Program-made: the position numbers and the translations under genes
Part shown: piece after piece, positions 1 through 10,698 of the stretch
Layout: each line of letters begins with the position of its first letter
Numbering within the stretch: the stretch's first letter is position 1
Notes under the pieces: generated by a model
What the model saw: only the letters and a program-made list of their open reading frames with translations
The model's database searches: none
What the model was told of the DNA's origin: nothing
Source of the DNA: Aurifilum marmelostoma
Taxonomy: Eukaryota; Ascomycota; Sordariomycetes; Diaporthales; Cryphonectriaceae
Assembly (NCBI GenBank): GCA_027559495.1
Contig: JAMXSV010000023.1
Location: 310,001 to 374,000 of the forward strand
DNA length: 64,000 bases
Direction of reading: 5' to 3'

Positions 1-1827
1 GTCTGCATTGAGTACATGCAGGGCAAGGACAAGGAGTCGCTCATACACCTCGAGCAGGGCAGACAGCTCCTGGCAAGGCTGGACCAGCGGTCCATGGACC
101 CCGAGATGGACTGCATCGTCCGGCATGTGGTCCCGCTGTACACCCGCCTCAGCCTCACATCATTCCTCTTTGGGGCCAGCCCGATACCCATACCTGAGTC
201 TCTCAAACCGCAGAGGGAGATCCCTGATACTTTTGACACGATCGACAACATGCGGCACAGCATGCACGAATTCATGGAGCAGGCGTTTCGATTCACGCAG
301 CGAGCACGGCCGGCCAAGAACCCCAGCGACCACATCCCACGAGAGACAATGAGGCTGCTCGAGGTAGAGCAAGACCGCCTGCTGTCGCGACTGGCCAAGC
401 TCAACGTGGCGTTCTCCCTGTTCCGGGCCTCGAGGTCGCAGCTCGGCCCCGAGAACGCACTCCTGGTCCTCCAGATGTATCTGCATGCACAGCACATCTG
501 GATCTCTACGGCACTGAGCTCGTCCGAAGTTGTTTATGACGACTTTCTCTCCTCCTTCGCAGCCATCGTCCCACTGGCCGCCGCATACCTTGACCTAGAG
601 GCCTCGCCACAACACCTTCCGGTCCTCACACAACAGAGATATCCGCCCACTACAGAGATACAGCAGTACTTCCCAGCAACAGAGCAGCTCTCCATCGCCT
701 ACACCAGCAATTTCACCTTTGAGACACACATCATCCCGCCCTTGTACTATGTGGCCACCAAATGCAGGCACCCTCTGATCCGCCGATCGGCTCTAGAGCT
801 GCTCAAGCGGAACCCGTTCCGACGCGAGAACCTGTGGCGGGCCAGCGTGATGGGTGCCCTGGCAGGGCATATCGTCTCCCTGGAGGAGCGATGGGCCCAG
901 ACATCAGGGAGCTCTTCTTCCATGAGGCAGTCAATATCCAGCATAGCGGAAGCCTCGCTGGAGAACACAAGTCTCGACACGCCACCACATCAGATGCCGC
1001 CTCCCCATGACCCACAGCAGCATTATGATGCCCGCAGTGATCTCGGCCCCTACCGCGTGGGCATGGAGGGCGAGCAGCACAAGCGTGCCGTCGTATCACC
1101 CGCTACCGTGCCGAGAACGATGCCCGTCCTAAGCCACGGCAGCATTGAGTCTTTTCAGGCACCTCTGGACCCGTCCATCCTCATGCAGGTGGACGTCGAA
1201 GTCTCGTCGTCACTGTCACAGCCACCATCGCTTGCCTCGCTCACATCCATCGACGATGGGTACTCAATAGCCTCTATCGCAGAGCCAGCGATGGCGTTCT
1301 TGAGCCACCACCCTCAAGGGCATGACGACACCTGGCTATGGCAGCAGCAGCAGCAGCAGCAGCAGGGGTCTCAAGGCCCTGAATTCTATCAGCAGCAACC
1401 ATCTCTAGGCAGGTCTTTTACGGCTGCCTCCTATGATACTATTCGAAACTCTAATCAGATGCACCACGTAGAGCAGGGTGGTGGGCCGGCGGATGGCTCG
1501 TCCCACTCCAGCAGCTCGGAGATCTCGTCCGTGGACATGGAGGAGCAAAGTGGCTACCAAGCGATGACCAACACCCGTGCACCCTATCAGCAACAGCTCA
1601 CAAGACCTGCATCGTTATCCTCCTTGCAACAGGTGCCGACGGACAACAGTGGAACCCCGAAGAATCTGCCCACAGAGGCGCCATTTGGACTGCCCGAGGA
1701 GTTGCGCGTGCACGATGCCATCATTGGACCGGAGAGGGAGGACGGCACGTGGGTGGCGGTGTTTAGGAAGCTGCATGGCTTCGACACGGACTGGGATGTT
1801 CAGCATGAGTGGGTTGCTACGTTATAG
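1..1827 (+). CDS. C6-finger-type fungal transcription factor, 5'-truncated
   Basis: This frame is open from the first base of the window, so the N-terminus, including any Zn2Cys6 cluster, lies upstream and is not seen. About 608 residues are visible. The segment near 725-850 (KCRHPLIRRSALELL, then RRENLWRA) and the last 50 residues (RVHDAIIGPE..KLHGFDTDWDVQHEWV) match what I know of the C-terminal half of fungal C6-finger regulators. The middle is helical and acidic-poor. The region from about 900 to 1680 is Ser/Gln-rich and disordered-looking, with a pure glutamine run encoded by CAG at about 1340-1364. No intron is needed in the visible part. The expected role is sequence-specific control of transcription in the nucleus; targets cannot be inferred. 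It converges with the alcohol oxidase gene. Confidence 0.75.
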   Translation, partial: VCIEYMQGKDKESLIHLEQGRQLLARLDQRSMDPEMDCIVRHVVPLYTRLSLTSFLFGASPIPIPESLKPQREIPDTFDTIDNMRHSMHEFMEQAFRFTQRARPAKNPSDHIPRETMRLLEVEQDRLLSRLAKLNVAFSLFRASRSQLGPENALLVLQMYLHAQHIWISTALSSSEVVYDDFLSSFAAIVPLAAAYLDLEASPQHLPVLTQQRYPPTTEIQQYFPATEQLSIAYTSNFTFETHIIPPLYYVATKCRHPLIRRSALELLKRNPFRRENLWRASVMGALAGHIVSLEERWAQTSGSSSSMRQSISSIAEASLENTSLDTPPHQMPPPHDPQQHYDARSDLGPYRVGMEGEQHKRAVVSPATVPRTMPVLSHGSIESFQAPLDPSILMQVDVEVSSSLSQPPSLASLTSIDDGYSIASIAEPAMAFLSHHPQGHDDTWLWQQQQQQQQGSQGPEFYQQQPSLGRSFTAASYDTIRNSNQMHHVEQGGGPADGSSHSSSSEISSVDMEEQSGYQAMTNTRAPYQQQLTRPASLSSLQQVPTDNSGTPKNLPTEAPFGLPEELRVHDAIIGPEREDGTWVAVFRKLHGFDTDWDVQHEWVATL

Positions 1828-3293
1828 GTGGATTGGGTGGGGGCTTTTTTTTCTAGAAATGGCATAGAGCTTCCTGGTTTGGAAGCGTTTTCGAGCGAGG
1901 GGTTTGGGCGAACAACAGCAAGGGCTGGGATACTGTTACTGTAGGCTTGTGGTGGCAGGCGTCTGTGAGAACTCAAATTTAGCCCTAATTTGGGGTTATT
2001 GGTTTTTTCTTCTGCCCTCTCTCAATGTTATCTGAGCGCATTCTGCCTGCCTGAATCACAGTTGTTCACCGTCTACGGCCACACACAGAAATCGTATTTA
2101 GTGTGGTCCTGCGGTATCAAATTCCGTGTCCATGGTCATCTTTTCGGCTCTCGCGCGCGCCCCCCTCCTCTCCCCGGCCCACACTTCCTTTCGCCGCTAT
2201 GTAACAAGGATTTTTCGCAATATCTCGTCGAGGGGGAAAAGAAAAAAGTGACTCAGAGAGCCATCTGACAAGGGGAAATCAATAGGGTGACGGATTTCCT
2301 CTCTGAGGACCCAATCGCAACACATACTTTTTTTCTCCCTTATGGCTAAATAGGACAACCCACTTTATTTAGGAGGACCCACGCCTCTCCCAGTGAACTG
2401 GGACGCTTAGCAGAAGGAGGAAGGATTGGGGACTAAGTAGGGAGATGACCTGACAGCTGGAGCGTTGCTTTTCGAGCTACGTGCGGCTGCTTCCGAGCGG
2501 TTAAAGATTCCTCGGGAAACGTGCTCAGGGATATCGCCGCTGTGGCTCGTTGAGCCGGGGCTCAGTGGGCTGGGGTGCTCCGGGAGGATCAGTTCCCGGG
2601 GGGAGAGGGGGGGGGGGGTTTGTTCAAAGGGCCGGGTCGTGTGCTGGTGGTGTGGCGACTTATAATTGGGATGCGAGCCAGCCCTCTGTGTTTATGTGGT
2701 GGCTTGGCAGAATCCTTTCTTTGGGGCAAACGGGGGGGGGGGGGCGGCAGTAGAATATATGTTTTATCTGTTTTGAGTATTGATTTGGGGGGGGGGGGGG
2801 AAGAGGGGGGCAATAAATCCCGACGTTCTTGTTGATGTTGATATTTCTTTTACCCTCGTATTTCCGTCATTCTTTGTAAGAACTTTTGCCCTGTTTTCTT
2901 AGCTGCTGCCTGTGAATCGACCCCAACATGTTTGTGGTGAACATCACATGGATATGAAAATCTGCCTTGTGGTATTGGATCCCTGGCTACTGTGGTAGAT
3001 GTGAAGCTGGGAGTGTAGACGGTCGCTTATACAGCCTGTGGACAATGAGTCGTCTTAGTCTAACCTGCGTCGCTACTCCTGAGGTTGGGGGCAGGTATAG
3101 AGACTGAAGATCATACATAACAAGACGATAATTTACGTGAATAGTCTTGTAGAAAGTTGAGACTAAAGGATCATCATCAAACCTGGATATCGTATGTCAA
3201 GGCTCGACCATATGGCACGAATTGAAAGAGAGACGAGGTCGGTCGGACATGGGCAAGGGAATAGTAGTGCTGCTGTCTCTACAGCTCGGACCC
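1828..3293. other. Convergent intergenic spacer
   Basis: This is the shared 3' region of the C6-type regulator and the alcohol oxidase. I see no gene in it. It holds a cluster of guanine tracts (listed separately). Short frames here are low-complexity glycine/proline translations of those tracts. Confidence 0.6.
2607..2810 (+). repeat. Cluster of three long G tracts
   Basis: There are guanine runs of about 12 (2607-2618), 13 (2732-2744) and 14 (2787-2800), plus a run of six at 2805-2810, all on one strand within about 200 bases. Such tracts could form G-quadruplexes. They lie in the transcribed or 3'-flanking space between two convergent genes. Confidence 0.85.
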
Positions 3294-6009
3294 TTACTCC
3301 TCGCTGCGGTTCTCCTCCTTCGTCGTCTTCCCACTCAAGTCCCTGTCCACAGCTCTAGCAATCCAGTCCGCAATAGCCATGACGGTGATCATGGGGTTGA
3401 CACCACTAGCTGATGGAAACACACTCGCGTCTGCGATATACAAGCCATCCGCCCCCCAGACCCTACCATGCCGATCCACCACGCCGTCGTCCTCCCTGCG
3501 ACTCATCCTGCACGACCCCATCTGGTGTGCAGATACACATCCCATGTTGCCCCTGATCGAGCCCAGACGCCGCACATTGTCGAGCCAGGCCGTGAACGCC
3601 GGCTCTTCAGCACGTTCAGCCTCCTTGTCGTTCAGATCCGCGTCTTTGGCGGGTTCTGTACACTCGCGCACAAACGGCTCGACGCCGTTGACGAACGGCT
3701 CGATCTCCCTGGCGCCCATGACGTACATGATCCTGCAGAGCGCCAGCACGCCCTCAAGAGCATGGGCGCGGTCAAAGTCGGACGGAGTGTAGTCAATCTG
3801 GATGGCGCCTGTGGCCGGGTCGGGAAAGACGCGGCCGGAGTCTCGGTCGCGGGTGGCGGAGATGAAGGCGTCGAAGTGGCGATAGCGTAGGACGTTGCGC
3901 TTGAAGTCGAGGCCGGTGCGGAATGGTAAGTGGGCTAGGCATGTGTAGGGCTTGGGTTATGGGATGGCATGTCAACCATAAATCTAATCTGATGGTGATG
4001 GTGATGGTGATAAGGGATCTCACTCGGGGCTTCTTACTGTCATGTTGGTGGTTTCTAGCTTGACGCCGTGCATGTGTCCGTCGAGATCCTCTAGCTCGGA
4101 GCAGTAGCTCGTGATGATGGCGCCTACTCAATTTAGAAGAATGATAGCAGTATGGTTAGCTCCTTCCGGTGAGATGCTCAGCGCTCCAAAATGTCCAGTC
4201 TGGGCAGGCCAGGTGATATGATCAAACGCACCTTCCCATGGCTTCGTATCGTCCGCGAAGAAGCCGCCTGCCGCGTAACATGGATGGAGCCGGAGGTTCC
4301 TTCCAATTTGAGGATTCTAGAGATGAAGGGAAGAAGGCGTCGTTAGCACTCAGGAGTCTTGCCTCTTTTTCTCTCTTTTGACGAGCATAGGAAAAAGGGC
4401 TCACGCTCAAACCACTCCTCAAGAGGAGCATTGGTGTCCACAGCGCACCACAGCTGGCGATTACCCTCTTGGCCTTGATGATGACCTTTTTCGTGGCCCT
4501 CTCCTCGACAGCACCGCTCACCGTTCCATTGGCATCCCTCGCAGTCCACGTCCCAACCACGCCTGTCGCCGTCCTCTTATTCTGATCGTCCTCTTTCTCC
4601 TCCTCAAAGAGCACCCTCTCCACGTCGAAGCCCTCCATGAACTCCGCTCCTGCCCGTGCAGCATCAGGCAGCCAGCACACCGTCGGACCCTGCTTCTCCC
4701 CGCTCCCGCATCCCATCGTGCAATGCCCACAGCTATGCTCCTTACCACTAGTGTTCTGCGGACATACCCCCGCCTTCCAGCCTAGCCTCCTCGACCCCTC
4801 CAGTAGCACATGCCCACGATGCGTCTGCACTACTGGTTTAGTCGACACGCCCATACGTTCACACACTCGGTCCATACAGGCCTCATACTCGGGTCCCGCG
4901 AAAAATTCCAGCCCTCCATCTCCTCCTGCCCCGGCAGCCGCCCATTCCTTGCGCACGGCATCCTGCGTCCGCAGGGACACGCTCCAGTTGACAGTGCCAC
5001 CGCCGCCCCAGGTCGCGCCGGCAACGATGCTGATGGAGTTGTCCACGGAGGCGTTGACGGTGCGGTCGAAGAGGTACCGGCTCGCCGCGCTGCCGCGCAT
5101 AGGGAGCTGGGAGGGGGGGAAGTAGTAGCCCCTGGCGACAACGAGGACACGATGGCCTGCCTCGGCCAACACCTTGGCGCAGACAGCGCCGCCGCAACCT
5201 GAACCCACGATCACGATATCGGTCTCGAGGATGGTCGCGGCGGCCACTGACGGCGAGTCTGCTGTCTCTACAGGTGGTCCGGGCTGCAGGAAAGCAAAGT
5301 CAAAGTCTGGAGCTGGTTTCCAATTCAACGGCACCTCTGGATAGCCGACCACCTGACGGAATGCGAGGACATCAGCCAGGCGATCTGGGCAATGCGGACA
5401 AGGGCCCTCGAGGCACGCCTTAGGCTGGGCAGCCAGGAGACGTGCCAGCCTTTGACGACCGCCTCTCGACTCAAGGTAGACTGCTGGTGGAAAGGAATGC
5501 ACGAGCCTGTCATGAGAAATGCCCCTATGCTGGAGCTGTATGATTTGCGCATTGTAAGTATCAAGTTGTTTTGCTGCGTTGTGTTTCAATGCCCCAGCAG
5601 AGAGAGCGGTGGAAAGATTTACGTACGACAAGCTAGATAAGAATTTACCAAGCGCATCTTGCTGTTTCAAAGGGAGGCGCGAGACGATTCGAATGATGGT
5701 CTCTCGGACCGCCGGGCTGGTCGAGGGGCTCTCCTGTAGAAAGGCCTGCAGAGAAGCCTCGTCTTTCTTCTCGAGCTTGGTGCTTCTAGCCGTTTCCAAG
5801 ACGGTGGTATATGCAGCATCTGGTATACCCAGCTGGCCCTGTCCGTCGGTGAGCGATGATTTGGCCACAATCGCTGGGACTATGCTATCCATGACAGCCC
5901 AAAGCATGTCCCATTGCGTCTTGCTCCAGTAACCGGTTGGGGGCATCACAGGCAGCTCGGGCGACCGTGGCGCCTTGAGAGGCTCAGAGGACACAACGGG
6001 GAGATCCAT
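3294..6009 (-). CDS. Long-chain fatty alcohol oxidase (GMC family), apparent frameshift
   Basis: This enzyme oxidises long-chain alcohols to aldehydes with O2, using FAD. The reading has five exons: 6009-5627, 5535-4405, 4316-4232, 4123-4038 and 3950-3294. All four introns are GT-AG (91, 88, 108 and 87 bp) and in phase. An intact product would be about 780 residues, close to the family. Visible motifs are the FAD Rossmann fold VIVGSGCGGAV, the family signature TWGGGGTVNWSVSL, NPQIGRNLRLHP, and the C-terminal HQMGSCRMS and ASGVNPMI blocks. Within exon 2, homology runs in one frame as far as WLMSSHSV (about 5357) and resumes in another at RQVVGYPEVP (about 5358). One base is therefore missing, or two are extra, near 5350-5375. 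Everything else is intact, so this is either a sequence error or a very recent inactivation. No peroxisomal signal is obvious at the C-terminus. It diverges from an elongase gene. Confidence 0.85.
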
Positions 6010-7474
6010 GGCGAGTTAATCTTGTCTATCTGTTCCCTTGACTCTTGTTCAACTAGGATTGAGAGAAAAGATGGGGTGGGATTGCAGATGTTATTAAGAC
6101 ACGATTCCCTCAACATAAAAGCAATACCCAGCAGTCCTTGCTCATGACATCAAGATTTCAAAATCACATCGCTGAGGAGTGGACTGAAGAAGCAATAATG
6201 TCCTGCCCCCTGTCTGGGGGGCCCTCCCAAGCCACGTAGGGCTTGCCACAGCAACATACCCTGTGTTAGTGTTAAAACGCGGGCGGTCCCGTGTCCCGCC
6301 CCTGTACATACTTGTTGCTTGGAAACCTACCGACCAGAGAGATCCGTTCCAGATGAATGGGTCACTCATGATAGCCCTGCCGACCTGTCGGGCTCGCTTA
6401 TCGAGCCTCAGGTATGGACCATTGATCTTGATTGGCTGCCCTCTGCCAAAAGAAGAGGTGGTGGTGATGATGGTAATCCCGACCATACTGTGAAGGCGGT
6501 GTGTTGCGTTCCGTCCCTTCCGTGGTGCTGATCCAGAGAGGAGGACGTAACATCTGATTGTAGGGTGTTGGAATGATGGATGTCCGGCTGATTATGACGG
6601 CCGTCTAATAGTAGGCAAACCTAACCCTCTCTACTGCATCTTTGTGTGATTAATCCTGCACGTGAGATTTCTAGACTGATATAAAAAGACATCTTATTCA
6701 AGAAGAAGACGAAAAAAAAAAAAAAAAAAAAAGACTGCCAGTCGGCACAGAGTAATACAGTAAGCATTATGAGGGAAAGCTGTAGCTGACGAGAGGCGGG
6801 ACTCGCGAGGACGGAACGGGCAGTGGCCGCATGCAGGAGATCAATAGTGTGGGAGAGGACCCTGCAGCTGGACTCACATGCATATGATCCAATAATTATG
6901 ATGATAATCCTGATGGGCACTAGAGGCGCAAGTGTTGTGAGAATGATTATCATGTATGTGTGGTTTATCAAATAGCAATTATCGCAGGATTAATTCTCGA
7001 ATCGCGCCACAATACTAAGTCGTTGCTGCTGGAGACCTCGGGATCAGCCGTTTTGTCGGTGCGCAACCACGGCGGTCCAAACGCCGCCGAGAAAGGAGGC
7101 TCTTCAGGCCTGGTCCGATCTGGTCTGGGCCGTGGCCAGAATCCTTGCATCTTGGTAGGAAGTGTGAAATCGCCTATCCTTGCCGGATCACAAGCCAGAT
7201 GAAGTAGATACATGGGTGTCCGTACGGAGATGTCGACTAGTTGGACAGACGCTATTCCCGTTGATTTTTTTTTCATTATATCTTCTTTTTGTTGAGGCCG
7301 AGGATCAGAAACTGAAACCTATGCACATGCCTATTTGGTGCATTCTTCCTTTGCTGCGTGTGCTACCCCCCTAAGACACCCGCTATACATGCGCGTATGC
7401 GATCTGGACGTTTACAGCTGGGGCTGTGTTTACATTCCCAGCTGCCATGTCGTATGCAATGTCATGACTTCTAC

Positions 7475-7508
<34 letters not shown>

Positions 7509-9048
7509 AAGACTCTCGGATCTCCCCTCTCATTCTCCGGTGTCTGTCTCTGCCGGGATCGCCCTCGTGGCTTGAAGGCTGAGTGAGCTGCAGGGTCGCA
7601 ACCCGCGGAGGGCCGGTGCTATGTCCTAGCCTAGCAATGATCTGTGAGGGAGACGGCCCGGGGCGCAGTCTTGGAAAACTCAACAAAAAGTTCTCTCTCT
7701 TTGTGTCTGTATCGGACTACCCAATGTGATCAATTGTCTACCGCATAGTGATTGTGGCCAAGTCGGGTCCATGCTGCCACAGACATCAGCATGTGATTTC
7801 TTCCTTGAATCCTTTTCTTCTTCTTCTTCTTTTTTCCCCTTCAACTTGATTCCGCCTGGGCATCCACAAGCGGCCAGAGAGTATTCACGGTGGAAAGTGG
7901 AGTGCATAAAAGTACGCTTCCGTTTTCCCGACAGCCTGGGCGTGATGGAGGAGGATGTGCTCCAGCTTGGATACGACGTACGAGACTTGGTGCTGCGGTA
8001 CGGAGTCTTCCAAGGCTCCGTTCCAGATAGTCATTCACCATATGTCTTTGGTCACATTGCCCCGTGCAATTGACAGAGGAGAGGGAAGAAGAAGGCATCC
8101 AAAAAGATGGAATGCTGGTTTACTGTGCTTCACCAATTGACGTCTGTTTTGTTGAAACGATTTCAATGTTACCTACCCTCCTACTTAGGCACTGGATATC
8201 TGAATTCCTACCAGGCTGGACCTTGCTCTGCTTGAACCATGATCTTTATCTAGATATTTTGGAAAACTCAATCGATCAATCAAGCAATCGAATGAGCAGG
8301 CCTCCCGTCTGGACCCTGAATATGTGAACCCACGCAAGCAAGCAATAAAGTGGATCGCCAGTCCGGTACTTGCACACTGCCAAACAATTGACGTCTTGAC
8401 GCCATCACAACGACAACAACACCAACAAAGCCTGAATAGGCGGCACTGACACAGGCCCTGTCAGTAAGAGAATTTCCAGTGGTCACAAGCTGCATACCCT
8501 TTTTGATCAGGCCTACCCACATCTCTCAGAATTCTGGAACTAGATCCAAAACTTGGGACCCCATATTCCATTTTTCGCCTTCGCCCACAAAGCTGCCCCA
8601 TCATAATTCATCGCCCGCGCGGCCCAGGAGCCGAGGCTCGGATCTGTGCCTGTCCTTGTCGCGGGAAAACGCCCTAAAGCGGCCAATACAGAAAAATGTT
8701 GGGAAGTAACAAGTGAAAGTTGCGTCACGGACGAACAAACAGAAAAAGAGAGAAAAAAAAAAAAAAAAATCCCACACAAAATCGACCTCTCTCATTCTCT
8801 ATCTTCTTTCTAGGCCGCCCTCATGAGGGGCTTTTCCCCATCAAAGTTTTGACACGAACCATTGTGACAGTTTCAACCTACATACACACCCTTTTTTTTT
8901 TTTTCTTCTCTCTCTCCTTCTCCCCCCTCCTCCAACCCGCGTGTTTGTCTGTGTACTTAGTTGGGTAAACACACACACGCACACACACATTACACACTCC
9001 ACACGTCGTCCACACCTACTCGCTCTCAAAACAAGTCCTCACATATCC
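6010..9048. other. Divergent intergenic spacer, alcohol oxidase / elongase
   Basis: This 3-kb spacer lies between two divergently transcribed lipid genes. I find no convincing gene. Short overlapping frames around 7726-8073 have no recognisable motif. It contains a run of about 31 adenines (7476-7506) and, next to the elongase start, a pyrimidine-rich stretch (8888-8935) followed by a CA-rich leader (8970-8998). A CT-rich leader is typical of core promoters in filamentous ascomycetes. Confidence 0.55.
7476..7506 (+). repeat. Poly(A) homopolymer, about 31 bases
   Basis: An uninterrupted adenine run in the spacer. It is not preceded by a coding sequence or flanked by an obvious target-site duplication, so I do not call it a retroposon tail. 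Confidence 0.9.
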
Positions 9049-10698
9049 ATGATGGACGGGCCACCCCAGATGTATGTGACCTCGCCTGATTGGGCCCTCT
9101 TCACCGGCCCGACCAGCGAGCCGCATTTCCTCCCGCCGCCCCTACCGGGTTCTATTCCTTCGGCGCCCCCAGTCCTGATATCCGATCACATCTACCAGGC
9201 CGCCCTCGACCCAAAGGTGCCAATCACCATCGCCGCCCTCTACGCCGTCACCGCCAAGCTCCTGAACAGATACAACATCTCGAGCGGCAGGAGGCCGTGG
9301 GCCATCAGCAAGACACGCCTGTTCCACGCTTTTGTTGTCGCCCACAATGTCTTCCTCGCCGTCTACTCGGCCTGGACCTTCTACGGCATGGTGGGCGTCA
9401 TGTACCGTAGCGTCGTCAGCCCGACCTCGTCGCAGGGCGTCAACGGCTTCGTGGACAGCATGACTAGGCTTCATGGTCCTGGGGGTCTGGGCAACGCCGT
9501 CTACTACAGCCAGCAGGACGGCCGGTGGACTTCGTACTCGAGCAGCGTCGCCCTCGCCGGCGATGGCACCCCCAGCCGCACCGACACCGGTCGCATCTGG
9601 AACGAGGGCCTGGCCTTTTACGGCTGGATCTTCTACCTCAGCAAGTTCTACGAGGTGCTCGACACCTTCATCATCCTCGCCAAGGGCAAGCTCAGCTCCA
9701 CCCTCCAGACCTATCACCACGCCGGCGCCATGATGTGCATGTGGGCTGGTATGCGCTACATGTCTCCGCCCATCTGGATGTTTGTTTTTGTGAACTCGGG
9801 TATTCATGCTATGATGGTGAGTTCGTGCGAGCTGGAAGGCTCTCACCACCACCACCACCACTCCTCCTTCTTCTTCACCTCCTCTTCTTTCTGTGCTCCC
9901 ACGATGAGTGAGTCTGCTTGCTGACATGATGCTAACGATGATGACGTACAGTACACTTACTATACCCTGAGCGCCTTCTCCATCCGCGTGCCTGTCGTCA
10001 TCAAGCGCACCTTGACAACCCTGCAGATCACCCAATTCCTGGTCGGCGCCTCCTACGCCATGATTCACTCCTTCGTTAGCTACACCGTGCCCGTCACCAC
10101 CACCGTCGTCAAGACGGCCACAGCTTCGGCTGCGGCCACGACGGCCACCACCGAGGCCGCCGGCGCAGCAGCAAGCCCGGCCCTCCTCGACAGCCTGAAG
10201 CAGCTCATCCTGGGGGCCGCGTCCAAGGTGACTAAAGCCGCCGCCAACACCAACGAGTCTGCTGTAGCAGCAGCAGCAGCAGCAGCAGCACTAGAGGCTA
10301 ACTCGCCAATCACCCAGGTCACCACCGTCGAGGAGACGGTCAGTGTTCTCAAGGTCGTGCCCTGCATCGTCACCTCGGGCCAGACCTTCGCCATCTGGCT
10401 CAACGTCCTGTACCTCGCCCCCCTGACCTACCTGTTCGTCAAGTTCTTCATCACGAGCTATTTGCGCCGCACCGGCGTCGAGTCTGCGCGCAAGGACAGG
10501 AACCGCCGCGAGAGTCAGGTTGCTGTCGCGGAGAAGGCCGGCTGGGATGCCGCGAGGGGACTCGAGGCCGAGGTCTATGGAACCCCCGAGAGCGATCGCG
10601 TTAATGGCGCTGCTGATGTCAAGCCCCTGACCTCCTCCCCCAGCGGAAAGGCTGTGAACGGCTCTGCTGCTGCCGCCAGGCGGTCGCGCCGTGCTTGA
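9049..10698 (+). CDS. ELO/GNS1/SUR4-type fatty acid elongase
   Basis: This is a condensing enzyme of very-long-chain fatty acid elongation in the ER membrane. It has two exons, 9049-9816 and 9952-10698, with a 135-bp GTGAGT...CAG intron in phase 0; the product is 504 residues. The start is the first of two adjacent ATGs and no in-frame ATG precedes it. Family features include the block GWIFYLSKFYEVLDTFIILAKGK (about residues 190-212, abbreviated), then the histidine box QTYHH (Q220, H223, H224), WAGMRYMSPPIWMFVFVNS, and exon 2 opening YTYY. The first position of the box is Gln, not the His of yeast saturated/monounsaturated elongases. Between the last membrane segments there is an unusual insertion of roughly 85 residues rich in Ala and Thr (about residues 305-390). 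The tail is basic and disordered. Confidence 0.9.

Noticed and set aside
2491..2507. tRNA A-box-like sequence (CCGAGCGGTTAAAG)
   Set aside because: No B box (GGTTCGA) at the right distance and no cloverleaf pairing downstream.
5383..5450. A small intron as explanation for the alcohol oxidase frame change
   Set aside because: The best GT...AG pair (GTGCCT to GTCAG, about 64 bp) restores the wrong phase, and it would delete residues that align with the family.
7476..7506. Poly(A) run as a retroposon tail
   Set aside because: No element body or target-site duplication is seen next to it.
9142..10068. 308-codon frame antisense to the elongase
   Set aside because: It crosses the elongase intron and is His/Val/Gly-rich shadow sequence of a biased coding region.
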